Shown: piece by piece, positions 52,050-53,483 of the stretch
How the letters are laid out: each line of letters begins with the position of its first letter
Numbering within the stretch: position 1 is the first letter of the stretch
Origin: Komarekiella delphini-convector SJRDD-AB1
Lineage (GTDB): Bacteria; Cyanobacteriota; Cyanobacteriia; Cyanobacteriales; Nostocaceae
Direction of reading: 5' to 3'
DNA length: 53,483 nt
NCBI RefSeq assembly: GCF_014831675.1
Contig: NZ_VJXY01000049.1
Location: 1-53,483 of the forward strand
Notes under the pieces: model-generated
Told to the model about the DNA's origin: nothing
The model's input: only the letters and a program-made list of their open reading frames with translations
Database searches by the model: none
Program-made: the position numbers and the translations under genes

Positions 52050-52628
52050 ATGTCTAACAAACTTGAGCGACTTATATGCTTATTAATTTGTTTGTGTTCT
52101 TTAGTTCCGTCTGTACCACTCAAAGCGGAAACTCCAGAAGAATGGGTCACTCTAGGAAAGCGCATACATGGAGGTTTTGGTAGTTACATTGCTCTAGGAA
52201 TCCGTATAGGATTAGATGCAATGAAGCGTCTTGATGCCAAACCACGCGAATTGGATGTTACTTACTTTGATGGTGCTAATGCGCCATGTCCTTGCGTTGC
52301 AGATGGCATTATGATTGCCACAGTTGCCACGCCAGGGCAAAATTCTCTGCGAGTTATATCCTCTAAAAGCGACTCAAATAACTTTGGGGTTGTTGTAATT
52401 AAAAATAAGAAAACAGGAGAATTACTGCGTTATGTAATACCGGCCGCAGCTCGTTCTCTACTTGATAAGTGGAATCAGGATCTAAACGAACGCCAGCGCT
52501 ACGATGCAGTAATGAATACGTCTAGTGATTCTTTATTTCGTGTTTTTAGTAACAATAAAAAAAGTTATAAAGCACCCAAAGATTTGCCAAAATTATATAT
52601 TTTTTTGATGCCAATCAGAAAGGGTTAG
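52050..52628 (+). CDS. Exported FmdE-like protein
   Basis: 192 aa from ATG 52050 (a GTG precedes it by one codon). A signal peptide (LICLLICLCSLVPSVPLKA) is followed by a region resembling FmdE: LGKRIHGGFGSYIALGIRIGLDAMKRL (~39-65), LDVTYFDGANAPCPCVADGIMIATVATPGQNSLRV (~74-105) and FGVVVIKNKKTGELLRYVI. In the family, HGHxCPG and Cys residues hold metal; here the first motif is HGGFGSY and the Cys pair is PCPC. Usually intracellular, this one is exported. A metal-handling role beside the Ni/Co genes is inferred. Confidence 0.65.
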   Translation: MSNKLERLICLLICLCSLVPSVPLKAETPEEWVTLGKRIHGGFGSYIALGIRIGLDAMKRLDAKPRELDVTYFDGANAPCPCVADGIMIATVATPGQNSLRVISSKSDSNNFGVVVIKNKKTGELLRYVIPAAARSLLDKWNQDLNERQRYDAVMNTSSDSLFRVFSNNKKSYKAPKDLPKLYIFLMPIRKG

Positions 52629-52891
52629 GAATAGTTCACAGGTATATCCCTAAAGTGAGTTCAAATTTTCAATCTGGACAATCCATTTGATAAACTTACA
52701 ATCTAGTGTCAAAACAGTGTGCAGGAATATCCAGATGAGGACACATGACCAAAAATATTACGCTCCATTCAAGATAGTTAATATCATGAATGGAGCGCAT
52801 TATGCTGCATACCTGTCTAAACCCAATTCTCACAAGATGGAGATTTTTGTTGCTCTGCAATACTATACTAAAGAACAACATTACTTCTTTA

Positions 52892-53107
52892 TTAGAAAAA
52901 TCCCCAGAAAAGTCCTCCAAGAAGCCCATCTCTATTAAAGATTTCAAACAGTGCAGTTGCAAAGAAGCCAATCATAGCCAAGCGTCCGTTCCAAATCTCT
53001 GCACTTGGTTGAAAGCCCCATCTCCAACGTGTACCGGCGTAATAGTAAGGCTCTTTAATTTCTGGGAGTAAATCCTGACTTCCTTTCGCTTCTTTTATTT
53101 CTTGCAT
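52892..53107 (-). CDS. hli: High-light-inducible protein 2
   Basis: 71 aa from ATG 53107; the frame extends upstream to 53161 but the shorter start gives the usual size. The helix motif is [26 protein letters not shown] and the preceding soluble stretch RWRWGFQPSAE is characteristic of the HliC/Scp-like group. It sits in thylakoids with chlorophyll-synthesis or photosystem complexes. Not in an operon with the genes to its left, which are on the other strand. Confidence 0.88.
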   Translation of the reverse strand: MQEIKEAKGSQDLLPEIKEPYYYAGTRWRWGFQPSAEIWNGRLAMIGFFATALFEIFNRDGLLGGLFWGFF

Positions 53108-53416
53108 GATTCCTTGCCTTTTTGAGAAGAGTATTTGTACTTTATCTATCTTGTCTCCCATCTTAAAAAAACTTTACAGAATCCTCGTCTTCCCAACGAT
53201 ACAAAAAATTACACAAAAAAAACCAAAGAATTTACGCCAAAAAAACAAACAATTTCTGTCAAAAGTTGAACACTTAGTTGTGTTAGATAACACAAGAGAT
53301 AAATACTCTCCTTCATCTTGGCAGCAAAATGAAGGAGAGTAAAGCACGCTATAGGTAATATTTTGAGATTATTGTTTGTCTGTGACAGGGGAGTAAATTT
53401 ATCCCCCTGAAAATTT
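53108..53416. other. Gene-free region upstream of hli 2
   Basis: About 310 AT-rich bases; presumably the hli promoter on the minus strand and the 3' flank of the gene at the window edge. No binding site or RNA recognised. Confidence 0.35.
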
Positions 53417-53482
53417 CTACGCAGTTACTACCTTGGGTTGAGGTTTAGTAAATAACTCAGCTAAATGATGTGGTTGGCGATC
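53417..53482 (-). CDS. C-terminal end of a gene cut by the right edge
   Basis: The minus strand has an open frame from the edge to TAG at 53417-53419, ending HHLAELFTKPQPKVVTA. The last 21 residues are too few to name a family. It is followed by the hli gene on the same strand. Confidence 0.3.
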   Translation of the reverse strand, partial: DRQPHHLAELFTKPQPKVVTA

Positions 53483-53483
53483 G

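Noticed and set aside
52687-53342. Small plus-strand frames overlapping hli 2
   Set aside because: The minus strand holds a clear high-light-inducible protein; the plus frames are its shadows.
1-53483. tRNA, rRNA or a CRISPR array
   Set aside because: None was recognised on either strand by eye; a covariance search would be needed to exclude small RNAs.

Overview
The window comes from a filamentous, Nostoc-like cyanobacterium (inferred). The DNA is AT-rich and full of GCGATCGC (HIP1) palindromes and Nostoc-type intergenic repeats. It encodes cytochrome c6, high-light-inducible proteins, an MPBQ/MSBQ methyltransferase close to Synechocystis Sll0418, and TonB receptors of the cyanobacterial kind.

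Layout. (1) 1-6.8 kb is mobile and accessory DNA: the C-terminus of a Tn3-family transposase, small hypotheticals, a convergent pair made of a ThsA-type macro-domain protein and a DUF4062 (TIR-like) protein, a decayed effector-domain gene, two short inverted-repeat elements and a complete ISKra4-type insertion sequence with perfect 24-bp ends. (2) 6.8-13.8 kb, minus strand, is a cobalamin-riboswitch-controlled vitamin B12 uptake operon: btuB, a 2Fe-2S protein gene, btuF, btuC, btuD. (3) 14.3-20.9 kb, minus strand, has a second cobalamin riboswitch, followed by a small protein gene, an Sll0418-like methyltransferase gene, cobW and an unknown gene. Further on are a small secreted protein, a Rieske protein, and a methyltransferase next to a paralogue of that unknown gene. 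(4) 21.2-21.7 kb has a high-light-inducible protein and a small membrane protein. (5) 22.0-43.8 kb is a metallophore locus. A RhtX/FptX-like importer and an AMIN-TonB receptor diverge from an operon encoding an acyl ligase, an MFS exporter, a TauD-type non-heme iron oxidase, a FcoT-type thioesterase, an acyl carrier protein and two NRPSs. (6) 43.9-50.5 kb holds copper-sparing electron transport: petJ (cytochrome c6), a TPR protein, a BlaI/BlaR pair resembling PetR/PetP, and a DUF2231-small protein-cydA-cydB operon. (7) 50.6-53.5 kb holds remnants of a cobalt/nickel ECF transporter, a CsoR/FrmR-family repressor, a secreted FmdE-like protein and a second high-light-inducible protein.

The main discovery candidate is region 5 together with region 6. 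The ligase, oxidase, thioesterase, carrier protein and NRPS set is the gene set known from actinobacterial isonitrile lipopeptides (Streptomyces ScoA-E, Mycobacterium Rv0097-Rv0101), which bind copper or zinc. The first adenylation domain has an ornithine-like code, as in those pathways. It is followed by two cysteine-specific cyclization modules, one with an embedded oxidase, and a thioesterase. The predicted product is therefore an isonitrile-acyl-ornithyl-thiazole-thiazoline, not the usual reduced lipopeptide.

A palindrome, GACA-N3-TGTC, occurs before petJ, twice on each side of the petR/cyd divergent promoter and, with one mismatch, before the TonB receptor. This suggests a copper-starvation regulon that switches to copper-free electron carriers and oxidases while secreting and recovering a copper-binding molecule. 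Enzyme family assignments rest on visible motifs. The product structure, metal and regulation are inferences.
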